From assembly GCA_022432975.1 (NCBI GenBank), contig CM039509.1:5891043-5955042 (forward strand): DNA of 64,000 nt. Reading direction: 5' to 3'. This document shows positions 35,159 to 48,109 of the stretch, in pieces. Position 1 is the stretch's first letter. Every line of letters starts with the position of its first letter. The notes beneath the pieces were generated by a model, which was given only the letters and a program-made list of their open reading frames with translations, had not been told where the DNA came from and searched no databases. The DNA is from Begonia masoniana (lineage: Eukaryota > Streptophyta > Magnoliopsida > Cucurbitales > Begoniaceae). A program made the translations under genes and the position numbers.

Positions 35159-37685
35159 AACAGTACCGGATGACCAATTGACATTGACCAAATTGTGAAC
35201 AGTAACCGGATGACCAAATTGTGAACAGTAACCGGATGACCAAATGTGTGAACAGTACCGGATGACCAAATTGTGAACAGTAACCGGATGACCAAATGTG
35301 TGAACAGTAACCGGATGACCAAATGTGTGAACAGTAACCGGATGACCAAATTGTGAACAGTAACCGGATGACCAAATTGTGAACAGTAACCGGATGACCA
35401 AATTGTGAACAGTAACCGGATGACCAAATTGTGAACAGTAACCGGATGACCAAATTGTGAACAGTAACCGGATGACCAAATTGTGAACAGTAACCGGATG
35501 ACCAAATTGTGAACAGTACCGGATGACCAAATTGTGAACAGTAACCGGATGACCAAATTGTGAACAGTAACCGGATGACCAAATTGTGAACAGTAACCGG
35601 ATGACCAAATTGTGAACAGTAACCGGATGACCAAATTGTGAACAGTACCGGATGACCAAATTGTGAACAGTAACCGGATGACCAAATTGTGAACAGTAAC
35701 CGGATGACCAAATTGTGAACAGTACCGGATGACCAAATTGTGAACAGTACCGGATGACCAAATTGTGAACAGTACCGGATGACCAAATTGTGAACAGTAC
35801 CGGATGACCAAATTGTGAACAGTACCGGATGACCAAATTGTGAACAGTACCGGATGACCAAATTGTGAACAGTACCGGATGACCAAATTGTGAACAGTAA
35901 CCGGATGACCAAATTGTGAACAGTACCGGATGACCAAATGTGTGAACAGTAACCGGATGACCAAATTGTGAACAGTACCGGATGACCAAATTGTGAACAG
36001 TAACCGGATGACCAAATTGTGAACAGTACCGGATGACCAAATGTGTGAACAGTACCGGATGACCAAATTGTGAACAGTACCGGATGACCAAATTGTGAAC
36101 AGTACCGGATGACCAAATTGTGAACAGTAACCGGATGACCAAATTGTGAACAGTAACCGGATGACCAAATTGTGAACAGTAACCGGATGACCAAATTGTG
36201 AACAGTAACCGGATGACCAAATTGTGAACAGTAACCGGATGACCAAATTGTGAACAGTAACCGGATGACCAAATTGTGAACAGTAACCGGATGACCAAAT
36301 TGTGAACAGTAACCGGATGACCAAATTGTGAACAGTAACCGGATGACCAAATTGTGAACAGTAACCGGATGACCAAATTGTGAACAGTAACCGGATGACC
36401 AAATTGTGAACAGTAACCGGATGACCAAATTGTGAACAGTAACCGGATGACCAAATTGTGAACAGTAACCGGATGACCAAATTGTGAACAGTAACCGGAT
36501 GACCAAATTGTGAACAGTAACCGGATGACCAAATTGTGAACAGTAACCGGATGACCAAATTGTGAACAGTAACCGGATGACCAAATTGTGAACAGTAACC
36601 GGATGACCAAATTGTGAACAGTAACCGGATGACCAAATTGTGAACAGTAACCGGATGACCAAATTGTGAACAGTAACCGGATGACCAAATTGTGAACAGT
36701 AACCGGATGACCAAATTGTGAACAGTAACCGGATGACCAAATTGTGAACAGTAACCGGATGACCAAATTGTGAACAGTAACCGGATGACCAAATTGTGAA
36801 CAGTAACCGGATGACCAAATTGTGAACAGTAACCGGATGACCAAATTGTGAACAGTAACCGGATGACCAAATTGTGAACAGTAACCGGATGACCAAATTG
36901 TGAACAGTAACCGGATGACCAAATTGTGAACAGTAACCGGATGACCAAATTGTGAACAGTAACCGGATGACCAAATTGTGAACAGTAACCGGATGACCAA
37001 ATTGTGAACAGTAACCGGATGACCAAATTGTGAACAGTAACCGGATGACCAAATTGTGAACAGTAACCGGATGACCAAATTGTGAACAGTAACCGGATGA
37101 CCAAATTGTGAACAGTAACCGGATGACCAAATTGTGAACAGTAACCGGATGACCAAATTGTGAACAGTAACCGGATGACCAAATTGTGAACAGTAACCGG
37201 ATGACCAAATTGTGAACAGTAACCGGATGACCAAATTGTGAACAGTAACCGGATGACCAAATTGTGAACAGTAACCGGATGACCAAATTGTGAACAGTAA
37301 CCGGATGACCAAATTGTGAACAGTAACCGGATGACCAAATTGTGAACAGTAACCGGATGACCAAATTGTGAACAGTAACCGGATGACCAAATTGTGAACA
37401 GTAACCGGATGACCAAATTGTGAACAGTAACCGGATGACCAAATTGTGAACAGTAACCGGATGACCAAATTGTGAACAGTAACCGGATGACCAAATTGTG
37501 AACAGTAACCGGATGACCAAATTGTGAACAGTAACCGGATGACCAAATTGTGAACAGTAACCGGATGACCAAATTGTGAACAGTAACCGGATGACCAAAT
37601 TGTGAACAGTAACCGGATGACCAAATTGTGAACAGTAACCGGATGACCAAATTGTGAACAGTAACCGGATGACCAAATTGTGAAC
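35159..37685 (-). repeat. Minisatellite, 26-bp unit, about 97 copies
   Basis: Unit ACCGGATGACCAAATTGTGA + ACAGTA. From about 36120 to 37680 the copies are identical. The 35159-36120 end is a mix of 26-bp and 25-bp units (one A missing) and a GTGTG variant, so homogenisation is directional. Because 26 is not a multiple of 3, all three minus frames cycle through the same 26-residue repeat and stay open; the ~890-codon frames are artefacts. Confidence 0.97.
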
Positions 37686-37881
37686 AAACGTTTTTAAAAC
37701 CCCAAAACAACTTGTACAAAACTTGACATAACTTTACATAAAACACCTTCTCACAGGAATGACATTTGTCTGACTGCAGCAACCATCCCGTGAGCCTCTT
37801 CCCGCCAACTACATCAACTCATCAGTTTGAGGCTCAATCTCCTATCTGGAGGATCCGTACCTACAACAGGGAGTTCATCTA

Positions 37882-37896
37882 TGAGCCTAGAGCTCA
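37882..37896 (-). other. LTR hairpin, TGAGC/GCTCA stem
   Basis: Minus strand reads CTTACTGAGC-TCTAG-GCTCATAG. Member of the covarying hairpin set. Confidence 0.7.
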
Positions 37897-39031
37897 GTAA
37901 GAACATACAATGCAGAGTGATGAAGTGCTATGTATGACTCTTTTTCAAATACATGAACATTACATTACATTTCACTGGACAGGAAGGTATAAGTGGGAAG
38001 AGGAGCTGGCGCAACAGGAGTACATGCCACAACAGGACATAACAGAAGTACATGACAGGATGCCAGTCCTCGTCCACACTTAACCATACATTACATTACA
38101 GGTTTTATCTTACTTAACTTCAAACCGTGTGCAGAAAACTTTTTCATGACTTTCAGAGAAAAACGTGTATGCATGAACATTCATAGACAGGCAACAGAAT
38201 AATAAGCAGAATATAAAACAGAACACACTTAACCTAAAACATAACCTATGGTTTAACTACCCAACGGAAATCTCGACAACATAAACCTAGTACCTCCGTA
38301 TTGTAGGGCCTTAAGGGCCAAACCTATACGTATGAACTTACCTGCGGTCCGAAATGCAGCAAACTTGAACGCACGAGCACTGCGTTCACGAACCTATAGC
38401 ATGCATAAACGGACATTAACCCTAAACACCACGAAACTAGCAAATAAATAAACTAAAAATCGTTTTCTATCTAAGATGATTACCTTAGACCGAAAAGCAG
38501 GAGGAAAATCAGAGAAGGAAGAAACCCTTGCGTTGGTTTTCTTCAACCGAAAGAGAGAAGCAGAGAGGAAAATGAGAGAGAGCAAAGAGGGAAATGTCTC
38601 ACGTAGGAGGAAGAGAAGGAAAAATGATCTTGGCTTCCTTAACAAGTTTTGGACAAGTGTCAATCATCTATTTGATTTCTCCCACCAACCTTAATTACTT
38701 CCACATTTGCCCTTCCGTTGGTTTTTAATCAAATTGGTTTGTTTTGATTACACAAGGTTTGGTTTTCCAATTAAACGTCCAAACAAATAAAAGAAAATAT
38801 CTATTGTATTAATATACAATTTATCCCGCTTAAATGACCACGTGGCAAAAATGTCGGGTGTTACACCAATTAGACCGGCCGGCCTCTCCGCGGAGGCCGG
38901 TATCCAGTCCAGACCAAAAAGTTTATTTTGCCTATTTTTGAAACTTTGAGATTTTTTCTGATGAATAGTAATTTTTAAGGTTTTTTTAAAAAAGAAACCT
39001 AAACTTTAAAGTTTTTTTTTAAAAAAAAACC

Positions 39032-40976
39032 CTATTTTTTTATTCAAAAATGTCTATTTTTCTTATCTCTTCAAAATAATTATGGGTTTGGCACCCTACC
39101 TTAAATTTAATTTTTTGACTTTTTAGAATAATGATAGATTTACCCTCTATTTTACCTTATAATTCTTAACTCATGACGTGATGTGACACTCATTGATGTA
39201 ATTAACAAAATAACTTACAAATAAATAACATAAATGTAAGATATTCCCACCCACCACCAAAAACAATACTCAGAAAGAACAATTCATGTTCGATATCAAA
39301 CTAAGTCTAAGATCTAATAAGCCAAATGTTATTTTAAATATTATCCGAATTCCAACATTTATATTCTTTAATCCCCTTTATTTATTTTTGTACTTCGATC
39401 TTCTTTGTACTAATGAACATTGTACCATCAAGTTAACCTATTTTTTTTCTAAATCTAATTCACATTAGATTATGTGTTCGTATAAAAATCAACAGATAAA
39501 AGATAAATTTTAAATCGAACACAAACATAGATGCAACCACATTTTCACGTCACCTTTATCTGCTCTCGTCTTCTCAAGTCTTGAGAGCCAAAGCATCGGA
39601 GTATGTCACTGTTCAAACAGTTAATGGTCAATTAATTGACAGATCAACCTAAAAAGAGTTGGAAATAGAGAAAAATTGGAAAGGAAATGGAAGAGGTGAG
39701 TAGTTCTATTTTGATTAGTGGAATTAAAGAGGTGATTAATTCAAGTTAATAGGTTCTAATTTTGGGAAAAGATTAAATCTTGTTTTAAGATTTACTTTTA
39801 AAAGCGTTTTTGTTTTATTTATATAAAAATGAAGAGGGCCCACAATGACCTGGATGGACAATGATAGGTTTATGGGTCACGTTCAGATCAGTCCACAAGA
39901 ATGATGTCGTCATCTTGCGTTGCCATGAATATCCCAAGCTCCAATCATTTATGGAATATTCATGAACTGTCATAATATACGCTGCCGTTTTGAATCTTTG
40001 ATTCTTTTTTCTACTTCGCAAATTATTCCAGGTGTGTCTAGTGATGCGATTAAATTCAGTTTTGAAAAGAGGGAATCGGCCTCGAATAAATCTACCACCG
40101 ATCGAAAAAGGGTATGGTGCTTACGACAAAAGTGTGTTCTTGATCATGCTCGGGATAATATGTGACTCAACTATCAGCTCTATCCATTGCCTGGTTTTTA
40201 GGCCGAATTGAATCACAGTTTGACGATTGTAAGTTTCGAAATTGAAACTGTGAATATTAGGAACCTATTGTTGAATATCCCACATTGGAAAATTGAAAGA
40301 GAAAGGTCCTGTATAAATATTGAGGAAGTTCCCTCAATCCTTGAGCTATCTTTTGGAATGAGTTCTACCTCTCGTATTCTATCACCTATTAACTAAAAGA
40401 ATAAATTTAAAAATTAATTTTATTAAAATATACAACCTTGAGATTGAATTTGAACGAAAATTGTTAATTTTGGTTCGTGTTTAGACAAAATTATGGATTA
40501 ATTTATTGGGAAAGGTTTGTTATCCATAGTTTGGTAACCAAACTTTTAAAGTGCAAAACTCGATTTTGTTATTTTAAAGTGCAAAACCACTCAGAACCGA
40601 ACCAAATTTTCAGTTTCAATCCGATTCTTCGGTCCGGTTTGGTTTTTGCTCACTCCTAATTCGGTTCAATTATGGTCCAATTTTGTCCACCCCTAATCTC
40701 ATACTTTCAGCCATTTGCTTATTAATATTATTATTACAAAGTAAAGTGTACAATGATTCGAGAGTGTCACTAACAATAAGATAATAAACATAAAACAAAA
40801 AAGTCGTGGGGGTAAAATAGTAATAAAAAAATAAGGAGAAGCCCACTGTTATGTTCTGTGTAGAGTGCCAACTCATAGCAATGGGATATCTACCAACCAT
40901 CCAGCTAAGTTCTACAATTTCTGCTTACAGTTGAGTTATCTTCTCTCCATTTATCAACCATAATATCTCATCAACC
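39032..40976. other. Upstream region of the remorin gene
   Basis: No gene. 40265-40390 (CCCACATTGGAAAATTGA, then GTCCTGTATAAATATTGAGG) is a dispersed repeat related to 28620-28745. 40540-40695 is an AACCGAACC-rich fragment ending TTTTGTCCACCCCTA, a hAT-type terminus. Confidence 0.5.
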
Positions 40977-41016
40977 TTCTCTCTCTCTCTCTCTCATCTA
41001 TCTTTCTCTCTCTTTA
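40977..41016 (+). promoter_or_regulatory. CT-rich tract before the remorin start
   Basis: Near-continuous CTCTCT text 60-100 bp upstream of the start codon, as often seen in plant core promoters and 5' UTRs. The role is inferred from position only. Confidence 0.4.
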
Positions 41017-41076
41017 AGATTTGGTGTATTGTCGCTGTACTTGCAGAGCTCATATCCCTCTGAGTTTCAGTCAGTC

Positions 41077-43289
41077 ATGGCAGAAGAAGAACCCAAAAAG
41101 GTTGAATCCGAAACACCATCATCCGACCCTCCGCCGGCTCCGGCGGAGGAGGCTCCAAAAGATGTCGCCGAAGAGAAATCGGTCATTCCTCCACCCCCTT
41201 CCGATGAGAAGCCGGACGACTCCAAGGCCATCGTCGTTGTTGAAAGTAATTATCATCGCCCTTTATTTCAAATATTTTACTTTATTATATCTTTTTCATT
41301 TTCGTCCATTCTCTTTTCTTGTTTGGTTGGTGAGAAAATGATAGGAAAATCAACAAATCTAAATTCTTTTCTTGGGTTTTGATCGAAGCTACTTACAGAT
41401 GTGTCTTTAAATTATGATCTCTTTTCTTTTCAAAATAACGTAGGCAACTTCCTTTTTGGTTGCTCAGAAACAAATCTCAAAATTTTCTAGAGAAAATTCT
41501 CAGGGATGGTTTGGAATTATTTCTTTCTTTATTGAGTTTTTAAAATTAATATTACATATATTTTTTAAATTTTTTCTCTTATTATACAACACCCAGATCT
41601 CAAATTTTGCTGATTTGGAATTATTTATTGTTGATTTTTAAAAAAAAATCAATAATCTGTCTTAATGATACATAATTGAGTTAGGAGAGTGTTTGTTTCT
41701 CGAGAAAATGAGCTAAGAAAATTTGTTGCAAAATAATAGGAAATAGAGATTCTCACATCTTTCCACTAACTAAAAGCTTAGGCCATTGATTTCCACCCTC
41801 AAAATTAGCCTAAAAAGAAGCTTAATTAGTTATTTTTGTTTAATTTTAATTCTTTTTCATCTCGTTTTTCTGCAGAGATTACTGAATCGGTTGAAGTCAA
41901 GATTACCGAGGAAGGTTCGATCAACCGAGGTAATTAACTTCAAGAACAAAGTTATCTATAAATTAAAATATCACTCGTATCAAGATTGATAATAAGGTAG
42001 ACTAAAACGATAATCCGAGAGACAGATAATTAACATTTTTTTACGAAAAACCAGTCGAAGAATTAGAACAACTAATGAGCAAACCATTGTGTATATCTGC
42101 TTAGATGCTGTGCTAGCAAGAGTTGCAACAGAGAAGAGGATGTCACTAATCAGAGCATGGGAAGAAAGTGAGAAGTCAAAAGCAGAGAACAAGTAAGATT
42201 TTCATGATGTTTTATGAACTGAAGTTAAGGGGTGTTTTTGATATTTGGAACTTGTTGAGCAGAGCTCATAAGAAGCTATCTGAAATTGGATCTTGGGAGA
42301 AAAGCAGGAAAGCAACTATCGATGCCGATTTGAAGAAAATCGAGGTAAGAACAAAAAATGTGACGATTATGGGATCGATATATTAATTTTTGGTGTAGTA
42401 TATGTCTCTAAGATCGTAAATAGTTACAAAGAATTTCAGCACATATATAAGTCGTCATTTCGTCTGCTAGCCCGAATTTGTGGTTAGGCGACGAGACAAA
42501 TCAAGAAATAAACCCTCGTGTGCAAAATTATTGACGATCCCCTCTAAAATCAAATGATTCCATCAAATAGAGTATGATTATAATGTATGAGAGCCTCTAT
42601 ATTAGGAATATCTACAAACCAAATTATGGAAATTTTTCTCATGATACCATTTTTGTTTAGTTTAAGATTCTTTTTATTAAATAGAATAAAAGATTTATTA
42701 TGTCCGAAATGGAAATGGACTATGATTATGAACGTATATTTATAATTTGATGATTGTGTCAATTTCATGATTATAGGTTCATTCCATATTAGATTAGACT
42801 GAAATAGAATTATATAAATTCTAATTATGAGACCATGCATGCTCGACATTTTTCTTCTATAATGCTAAGATGCTTTATTTAAATTTAGCTTCTTTAATCT
42901 ATGTTTTAGTTTAAGATTCTTCTTATTAATTGAAATAAAAAATAGTAGATCTCTTTAGGCTCGAAATGAAAATGGGCTTGAGTTATGAACTTATAACAAT
43001 CGGGTCAGACCACAATAGGGTTAAGTTATATTTTGTTCTATACGCTAAAATATATATTGTTTCGAGAGAGCGAATATTAAAATGTAATGAGCAGGAGACG
43101 CTGGAGAAAAAGAAGGCAGAATACATAGAGAAAATGAAGAACAAAATGGCTGAAATACACAAGCAAGCAGAGGAGAAGAGAGCAATAATAGAAGCGCAGA
43201 AGGGAGAACAGCTTCTAAAAGCTGAGGAGACTGCAGCCAAATACAGAGCCACTGGAACTACTCCTAAGAAGCTGCTTGGCTGCTTCTGA
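41077..43289 (+). CDS. REM1: Remorin, 5 exons
   Basis: Exons 41077-41245, 41876-41929, 42105-42192, 42263-42344 and 43095-43289 join in frame through GT-AG introns to give 195 aa, the normal size. Remorins are plant plasma-membrane nanodomain proteins acting in signalling, plasmodesmal conductance and responses to microbes. The N-terminal 60 residues are acidic, Pro-rich and disordered (SSDPPPAPAEEAPK). The conserved C-terminal part includes RMSLIRAWEESEKSKAENK, WEKSRKATIDADLKKIE and a long coiled coil (EKKKAEYIEKMKNKMAEIHK). The end GTTPKKLLGCF is the membrane-anchor tail, with a Cys likely to be S-acylated. The layout fits remorin group 1. An in-frame ATG exists 16 codons upstream (41029); the chosen start gives the family's MAEEEPKK opening. 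Confidence 0.96.
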
Positions 43290-43481
43290 ATTTCCTCATT
43301 TTCTCTCTCTAAAATTTGTGTTTAGAAAGTATGTTTGATTTCCTTTCTAATCTAGACGTCTTATTCGTGAAGATTCATCCAGTTCTTTGTTTTTTAGTGT
43401 GCAGAATAATGACTTTCGTGTGAATATAATGTTTGGACTAAGATAAATGTGTGATTTTTTCTGAAAAAAGGTGACATTTTG

Positions 43482-43580
43482 CGTATAATTAAATGTTTTT
43501 TTTTACTCTAGTGTTATAATTAAATGTTTTTTTTACTCTAGTGTTATAATTAAATGTTTTTTTTTACTCTAGTGTTAGTG
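43482..43580 (+). repeat. Three tandem ~31-bp units
   Basis: TATAATTAAATG followed by a T-run and ACTCTAGTGT repeated three times, with T-run length varying, just after the remorin 3' end. Confidence 0.9.
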
Positions 43581-45164
43581 TTCAAGAATAATAGTAGGTT
43601 TACCATCTAATTCTACGATTTGAAATTACATTCTCACGTAGCATGTCGCTATTAATTAATAAATAATTAAGATAAATAATAAATAGTATATGTTAGCATA
43701 TGTAACTAGAGTTTAGTTCAGTTTTGTAACACATCAAAAACATGTGCAGCAACAATTTTTGACAAAGGAAGGAAACATTTCCTTCCGGCCTGAAAATTTT
43801 GACAGAAACAATAAACAATTTTGACGAAAAAACCAAACCCTCCCCTATAAATATAGAAGCTCAGGAAGGGGGGGACTCACACCAAAAATCGGAGCTCACC
43901 TCACTGGAAATTGCCATTTCGAACCTCGACCAAACTCTTTTCTGGCGAAACCCACCTCGGCCGAACCTCGCTCAGCGTTCGGCGCTCACCTGGCCGAACT
44001 CTCACCGGTCGATCTCCGACCTCCCCCTCTCTCGGTCTCACACTCTCCCTCTCATTCTCCCTGTTTCTCTCTCTCCCTCTGCTCTCTGCTCGCACGAAGA
44101 AGAAGAAGGGGAGGGGCAGCAGAAAAGAAAGGTTCGATTTTTAATTTAAAAACTGAACTGGGTTTTTTTTAAGCCTTAACCGAACCGATTCTTTGTAGCC
44201 CAAATCGAACCGAACTAGAATAGTCCAAACTGGTACTGTTCACTCGACGACACTGTTCACCGAACCGACCCGAATTTTGACCCGGCTCAAATTTCGTTCC
44301 AAACTCATCTAAGATTTTACCGGTAAGGAAATTCTGCCTAAATTATTGTAGAATTAAATTTATTTGAGTAGGATTTTAATATCCAAAATATTTTTAGGCA
44401 GGAAATTATTTGGAATTTCAGAAAATCCCGACAACCCTACATCACTCGGAATCAGGTAAGTGAAAATACAACGTTTTCAACGTTTTGGCTATGTCCCTAC
44501 ATCATAAAACGTATATTATTTTCTTACAATTATTTTGTTATCCGTTTTTGTTAAATGAGTTTGCATGTTTAGGCATTGACATAAGATAGTATGAAGATAA
44601 AATTTGTAGGACATTTTGTATGTGTATGAATACGATGGCTAAAACCTAAGGTTGAGAAAAGAGTTCCAACCAGTCTGTTTGACTACGTCTGAACGACAAT
44701 GAGATGACTAAGTGTGACAGCCCTAAACCCGATCGGGGCCGAGGAGCCGTCATTGCGGGACATTTAACAGAGAACAGGATGTATATATTTTTTTTTGAAT
44801 AAACAGACTGAACCTTTAAAAACAAACCCTTAAAACTTTACAAAGAGAGAGAACGTTCTCTGGAATTAAAAGCAAAACGGGAAACGGTTAAAATCAAACT
44901 ACAGAACGAATGACAGAAGAGAAAGCAGGAAGACTGGAACACTTAAGGATTTGGACGTAAACCTTCTCTGGACAAGTGCAGGGAGGCAGGGAAAATTGCA
45001 AACGGGGAGACAGAAATGGACGATGAAATAAACAGACAGAAATGGACGACTTGACATGCAGTGAGAAACCTAATAAAATGGGAAACAAAACTGGAAGTCA
45101 TGCCGGAAGAAAGGCTACAGTGAATGACAGGGTCGGGTGATATAAGGCGGAAGAAGTAAATTAC

Positions 45165-45740
45165 CAGCAAAAGTGGACTGTTCACCGGCAGATGTGAACT
45201 ACAGGCAAAAGATTACTGTTCACTGGTAGATGTGAACTACAAGCAAAAGGTCACTGTTCACCGGTAGATGTGAACTACAGGCAGAAAATTACTGTTCACC
45301 GGTAAATGTGAATAAGATAAAAGTGAACAGTAAATAGCGGCAGATATGAATAAAATAGAGGCAACAGAAACAGCGGTAGAAGTAAAACAGATGACGTAAG
45401 GCGGAAGATGTGGATGACGTCAGGCAGTAGATGTAAATAAACCGGAGCGGTGGATGTGAATCCTAAGACAATAGATGTAAATAAACCGAAACGGTAGATG
45501 TGATTTTAAAGGGCAGCGGGCAGCGGTGGATGTGATTTTAAACGGGCAGCGGTAGAAGTGATTTTAAAAGCAGCGATGGATGTGATTTTTAACGGCAGCG
45601 GTGTATGTGATTTTAAAGGGCAGCAGGTAGCGGTGGATGTGATTTTTAAACGGGCAGCGGTAGAAGTGATTTTAAACGGGCAGCGGTAGAAGTGATTTTA
45701 AAAGCAGCGGTGGATGTGATTTTTAAAGGCTGAATTGGCA
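45165..45740 (-). repeat. Degenerate tandem array in the 44713-48804 LTR
   Basis: Two unit types follow each other. The first is GTTCACCGGTAGATGTGAAC plus about 20 bp (45165-45310); the second is GGGCAGCGGTAGAAGTGATT plus a TTAAA-type tail (45490-45730). The array sits where 34853-38865 carries its 26-bp minisatellite. Confidence 0.85.
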
Positions 45741-46197
45741 ACATTTAACAGAAAGACATGTAAACAGAGAGCTTAAAACAAAAGGCATAAAAGTTTCAGA
45801 CCCTAAAAACCCAATTCAAAACAAAGTTATAAAACATGCTTTACAAATGACAGAGATTCAAGAAAACAAACTGCATGGATAGCTCTAAAATTCGAGACCA
45901 TCCATGCACGACCTAAAAGGGATAACTCAAGCAGTTCCAGAATGTTTTCAAAACGTAGATACAACTGTCAAACAGAGGTGTTAAATACATCAACAGAAAG
46001 TTTGTACATCATTTTAAAATCCCAAAGGCAGTACAGAACTTGACATAACTTTAGAAAAATACATCCTCACAGGAAATACATTTGTCTGACTGCAGCAACC
46101 ACCCCGTGAGCTCATCTCGCCAACTACATCAACTCATCATCTTGAGGCACAATGTCCTCATCTGGAGGATCCATACCTACAACAGGGAGTTCAACTA

Positions 46198-46212
46198 TGA
46201 GCCTAGAGCTCA
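46198..46212 (-). other. LTR hairpin, TGAGC/GCTCA stem
   Basis: Minus strand reads CTTACTGAGC-TCTAG-GCTCATAG, as at 37882-37896. Confidence 0.7.
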
Positions 46213-46629
46213 GTAAGAACATACGATGCAAAGTGATGCACGTGCTATGCATGAACATTTTCAAATACATGAACATTACATTACATTTCATTAGACAGGA
46301 AGGTATAAGTGGGAAAAAGAGCTGGCGCAACAGGAGTACATGCCACAACAGGACATAACAGGAGTACATGACAGGATGCCAGTCCTTGTCCACACTTAAC
46401 CATACATTTCATACAGGTTTTATCTTACTTAACTTCAAACCGTGTGCAGAAAACATTTTCATGACTTTCAGAGAAAACGTGTATGCATGAACATTCATAG
46501 ACAGGCGACAGAATAATAAGCAGGATATAAAACATGACACACTTAACCTAAAATGTAACCTATGGTTTAACTACCCGATAGAAATCTCGACAACATAAAC
46601 CTAGTACCTCCGTATTTTAGGGCCTTAAG

Positions 46630-48109
46630 TAGGGGTGTTCAAACCGAACCGGAACCGGTGAACCGAACCGGAACCGGTGATTTAGGTTCGGTTTTAACCG
46701 GTTTTGAGCATAGGTTCGGTTCGAATCGGTTTAATTTTATAGGAACCGATGAATTAGGTTCGGTTTTCGGTTTGGATCGGCCAAAACCGATCAAAACCGA
46801 ACCGAACCGTACCTTAACTAAAAAACCAAAAAAAAATAAAATATGAAGAGTGAAGCAGAACCACTGAACCAGAAGCCCTAAATCAGTAAATCGTCGGGTT
46901 CAGTCTTCTTCACTCTTCACTTCTTTACTCTTCAATCTTCATCTCAGAATCTCTCCTCCAGAGACGACACACCGCACACTCAGTCGCAGACGAAGGCGAT
47001 CTGGCGACCTTCTTCACTCTTCCTGTTATTTATCAATTTCCTCTGACTGGAAGGTATTTTGACTTATATTTGTGTCTATCAGTCTCAGATCTTGACTGTT
47101 TAGCGATTACCAGTCTAGATCTTTGAATAAGGAATGAGAACCTATTTAGTAGTGTCAGTCTTCGGAATCTAGGAATTGAATTTTGGTTTTTGGCTGAATT
47201 TGAAAAGATATGGAGACGGAACAGAGGAACGGAGGAGATTGTCAGCCTTCCGAACCGGAATATTTTATGCAGTGGAGGAATGGGAAGAGACTGAGATGCG
47301 TAAGAGTGAAAGACCCTGACACTTCAAACCGATTTAGTGGTGGTCTTCGAAAGAAAATGGACTCTTGTGATGTAGATAGATCTCTGTTTCAACCTCGCCC
47401 AACAAGGTTAGTTGGTTTTTTATTTGAAGAAGCAAGACATGATTATCAATCTGAGATGATTTTGTAGCCAGTGGCTTTGTTTTTCATTGGATGGATTAGA
47501 TTATGTTTCCTGATTCTCTGGCCTATTTCGTAACAGGAAGCCTGAGAGTCAGAAATCAACTTCCCCGGAGAAACTTAGGTTGAACTTGAACATAGGTGGT
47601 TCTTCTGTCTCCAATGAAGCCGCCATTTTCATCTCTTTGGCTGCTCAAAATTCTATTACTGTGGTCCTGAAATTCATCTCTCTGCTGCCCTAGTCAGCCC
47701 CCTCACGTCGTTTCTTCGAATATACACCTGCTTCACTTGAGTTTTATGCTTTGTTGTGGAAGCTTAGCTCTAAAATTGAATACAACGTTGTTCTAAAAAA
47801 TAAATGATAAATTACAATTTTAATCCTGAATTTTTAAGTCTAACAGTTATTACCTTAAGAGAATTTTTATTTATTTATATTTGACTATATATCTCTCCCA
47901 ATTTAAATTTACATTTTTTTTTATTGTTTGGAAAATAGGTTGTAAAACCGAAACCGAACCAAAACCGAACCGAAGGTTTAGGTTCGGTTTAGGTTCGGTT
48001 TTGGTATGTTGCAAAACCGGTTTCGGTTTTGTAATTTTGAAACCGAAACCGATCGGTTCGGTTTGGTTTCTCTCCAAAACCGAACCGAAACCGGTTTTGC
48101 ACACCCCTA
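46630..48109 (+). mobile_element. hAT-type element carrying a gene fragment
   Basis: Starts TAGGGGTGTTCAAACCG and ends CGGTTTTGCACACCCCTA, with 8-bp target duplication GCCTTAAG at 46622-46629 and 48110-48117. Subterminal regions are rich in AACCGAACCG / GGTTCGGTTT. 1,480 bp with no transposase. Its centre (about 46850-47750) is not transposon-like and holds a spliced-gene fragment. Confidence 0.92.
47210..47693 (+). pseudogene. Captured host-gene fragment inside a hAT element
   Basis: Two exons can be read: 47210-47406 and 47537-47693, with a 130-bp intron bounded by GT and AG that keeps frame, giving 117 codons. The N-terminal part includes EYFMQWRNGKRLRCVRVKDP, resembling from memory the N-terminus of plant nuclear-type proteins with a DUF1639 region further on; that assignment is unverified. 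The second exon drifts after EKLRLNLN and ends early, so the gene is truncated. Preserved intron phase shows the capture was from genomic DNA, not cDNA. Upstream CTTCACTCTTC text may be the donor's 5' UTR. Confidence 0.6.

Larger units (their letters stand above)
34853..38865 (-). mobile_element. 4.0-kb LTR-like element (probable solo LTR) with 26-bp minisatellite
   Basis: Plus strand starts TGTGACAGCCCAAATTCC and ends ATGTCGGGTGTTACA, flanked by CCAAT at 34848-34852 and 38866-38870. Homologous along both ends and the middle to 44713-48804 (same strand) and 56089-58670 (opposite strand). No retrotransposon coding domain. In sense orientation it begins TGTAACACCCGAC, has a splice- or leader-like CT/GA-rich stretch near 38480-38600, the hairpin at 37882-37896, and then the tandem array. 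Confidence 0.88.
34100..39031. mobile_element. Foldback/MITE element split by an LTR-like insertion
   Basis: The left arm (about 34100-34220: ACTACTATTCATCG, then GGTACCGGCCTCTGCGGAGA and GGCCGGCC) is the reverse complement of the right arm (about 38871-39031). An inner pair (GACCTCCTCTTTTTTTTTGC near 34228 with GCAAAAAAAAGGGAGGTCGG near 34823) encloses two head-to-head subunits built on ACGATTTATTATAATTTTA. Removing the 34853-38865 insertion leaves about 920 bp. The outer target duplication was not resolved. Confidence 0.75.

Noticed and set aside
35159..37685. Regular repeats considered as a CRISPR-like array
   Set aside because: Units abut directly with no unique spacers, the host is a plant, and the array sits inside an LTR.
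34991..37782. Three ~890-codon minus-strand frames with a 26-residue repeat
   Set aside because: Produced by the 26-bp minisatellite, which cycles through all frames without a stop; resemblance to a repeat protein is accidental.
39962..40165. 67-codon frame upstream of the remorin gene
   Set aside because: No similarity recognised and no splice context; most likely chance.
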